Shown here: positions 49,274-49,814 of the stretch, in pieces
Layout: every line of letters begins with the position of its first letter
Numbering within the stretch: the stretch's first letter is position 1
NCBI GenBank assembly: GCA_964431735.1
Contig: CAYSLJ010000032.1
Span: 1-49,814 of the forward strand
Direction of reading: 5' to 3'
Length of the DNA: 49,814 bases
From: CALARM01 sp964431735
GTDB taxonomy: Bacteria; Vulcanimicrobiota; SpSt-956; JAKJGF01
Notes under the pieces: generated by a model
Seen by the model: the letters and a program-made list of their open reading frames with translations, nothing else
Told to the model about the DNA's origin: nothing
Databases searched by the model: none
Made by a program: the position numbers and the translations under genes

Positions 49274-49702
49274 ATGATAGTAAAATTTATTAAGTTTTTT
49301 GCAGTAGGCCTGTTAAATACCTTTGTAGATCTGGGTATATTGAATATTTTGCTTTTTACTACAGGTCTTGGCCATAAAGGGGGAGTCATATACAGTATCT
49401 TTAAAGCTCTTTCTTTTTCTGCTGCTGTTATTAACAGTTATTATTTTAATAAATTATGGGTTTTTAAAGGACAGGGACAGAAAAACGTAGCAACACAGTT
49501 TCCCACTTTTTTATTGATAAGTATTACAGGGGGATTCATCAATGTTTCTGTTGCCACTGCAGTAGTTACATCTGTGCCGGCAATCCTTGTTCCTCTGCGG
49601 CTCTGGCCTACTGTCGGCGCTCTGTGCGGTTCACTTACAGCTTTTACCTGGAATTTTCTCGGTTATAATTATATTGTTTTCAAGGGGAAAAGTGAGTTGT
49701 GA
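49274..49702 (+). CDS. GtrA-family membrane protein
   Basis: The 142-residue protein has four membrane segments. VKFIKFFAVGLLNTFVDLGI at the start is the GtrA signature (FxxVGxxNTxxD), and NSYYFNKLWVFKG near residue 55 is the second. The end, AFTWNFLGYNYIVFKGK, repeats the pattern. GtrA proteins are thought to flip undecaprenyl-linked sugars for cell-surface glycosylation. No glycosyltransferase partner is in the window, but more genes may follow. The stop codon TGA is the second unit of a heptamer array that also encodes the last residues (SEL). Confidence 0.9.
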   Translation: MIVKFIKFFAVGLLNTFVDLGILNILLFTTGLGHKGGVIYSIFKALSFSAAVINSYYFNKLWVFKGQGQKNVATQFPTFLLISITGGFINVSVATAVVTSVPAILVPLRLWPTVGALCGSLTAFTWNFLGYNYIVFKGKSEL

Positions 49703-49724
49703 GTCGTGAAAAGTGAGAAGTGAA
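49693..49724 (+). repeat. Heptamer array across the gtrA stop codon
   Basis: TGAGTTG, TGAGTCG, TGAAAAG, TGAGAAG, TGAAACT: five T(G)A-NNNN units in the sense of gtrA. The TGA of the second unit is the stop codon. Confidence 0.75.
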
Positions 49725-49814
49725 ACTTAGTACCGCTCCAAATAAATTCATACCCATATTAAAACCTGTCCCTGGCCGGACTCTTCCGGAAAAGATATGA
49801 TCCTGTTGCGTGGC
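49725..49814 (-). repeat. Palindromic element, family D, partial copy cut by the window end
   Basis: CTTAGTACCGCTCCAAATAA through CCTGTCCCTGGCCGGACTC and GGAAAAGATATGATCCTG is the inverted equivalent of the right arm at 41941-42030, nearly identical over about 57 bp. The rest lies beyond the window. Confidence 0.7.

Noticed and set aside
936..49724. CRISPR array interpretation of the repeated heptamers
   Set aside because: The units are 7 bp in direct tandem, without spacers, and no cas genes are present.

Overview
The window is A+T-rich, bacterial and chromosomal-looking, with no phage or plasmid backbone and no rRNA or canonical tRNA that I could find. The organism cannot be named from this sequence. 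It reads UGA as selenocysteine in at least two and probably three genes. It carries many Ser/Thr kinases, prepilin-like sequences, ankyrin/TPR proteins and B12-binding radical SAM enzymes. Its intergenic DNA is full of short tandem heptamers. Together this suggests an uncultured, signalling-rich, anaerobic or microaerobic lineage (inference).

Layout. 51-3117: a YqaA-type membrane protein, then an MFS exporter with a PadR regulator and a small coiled-coil protein. 3341-11619 (minus strand): one long arsenic-resistance/redox operon. In transcription order it is ArsR, ACR3 arsenite exporter, a secreted Cys protein, a secreted C-type lectin with in-frame UGA, a membrane-anchored thioredoxin with in-frame UGA, CcdA, a CPNC redoxin, two DGC proteins, an HdrA-N-like protein, a ferredoxin, a TSUP permease, a DGC/lipoyl-H-protein fusion, ArsC, and a 47-residue candidate selenoprotein. 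11960-14167: an aquaporin gene in frame behind a truncated 5'-nucleotidase. 14506-16913: a frameshifted prepilin and an MFS exporter. 17424-23882: three Ser/Thr kinases ending in pseudopilin-like domains, plus an ankyrin protein. 24059-27071: zwf and gnd. 27310-28335: vapBC and a HIT protein. 28527-33939: a hybrid histidine kinase, a candidate structured RNA, a small protein and a sigma-54 response regulator. 34392-38037: a radical SAM protein and two iron-sulfur flavoprotein-like reductases. 38063-44742: a fourth kinase-pilin protein, small secreted and zinc-ribbon proteins, an S33-like hydrolase lacking its serine, a zinc-ribbon/CheY protein, and a pseudokinase-kinase-TPR protein. 45305-49702: a TPR/ankyrin protein, a second radical SAM protein and GtrA.

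How it works together (inference). Arsenate is reduced by ArsC and arsenite leaves through ACR3, perhaps helped by the aquaporin. CcdA would carry electrons across the membrane to the selenothioredoxin and then to the secreted selenolectin. The HdrA-N protein, ferredoxin, lipoyl fusion and TSUP permease look like a thiol/sulfur electron-transfer module.

Nearly every intergenic region holds heptamer arrays of the form T(G/A)A-NNNN. Many start at the stop codon of the upstream gene, in the same sense, and several sit inside larger palindromic elements (families A to D below). I regard the selenoprotein arsenic operon, the kinase-pilin family and the stop-codon-bearing heptamer arrays as the most novel content.
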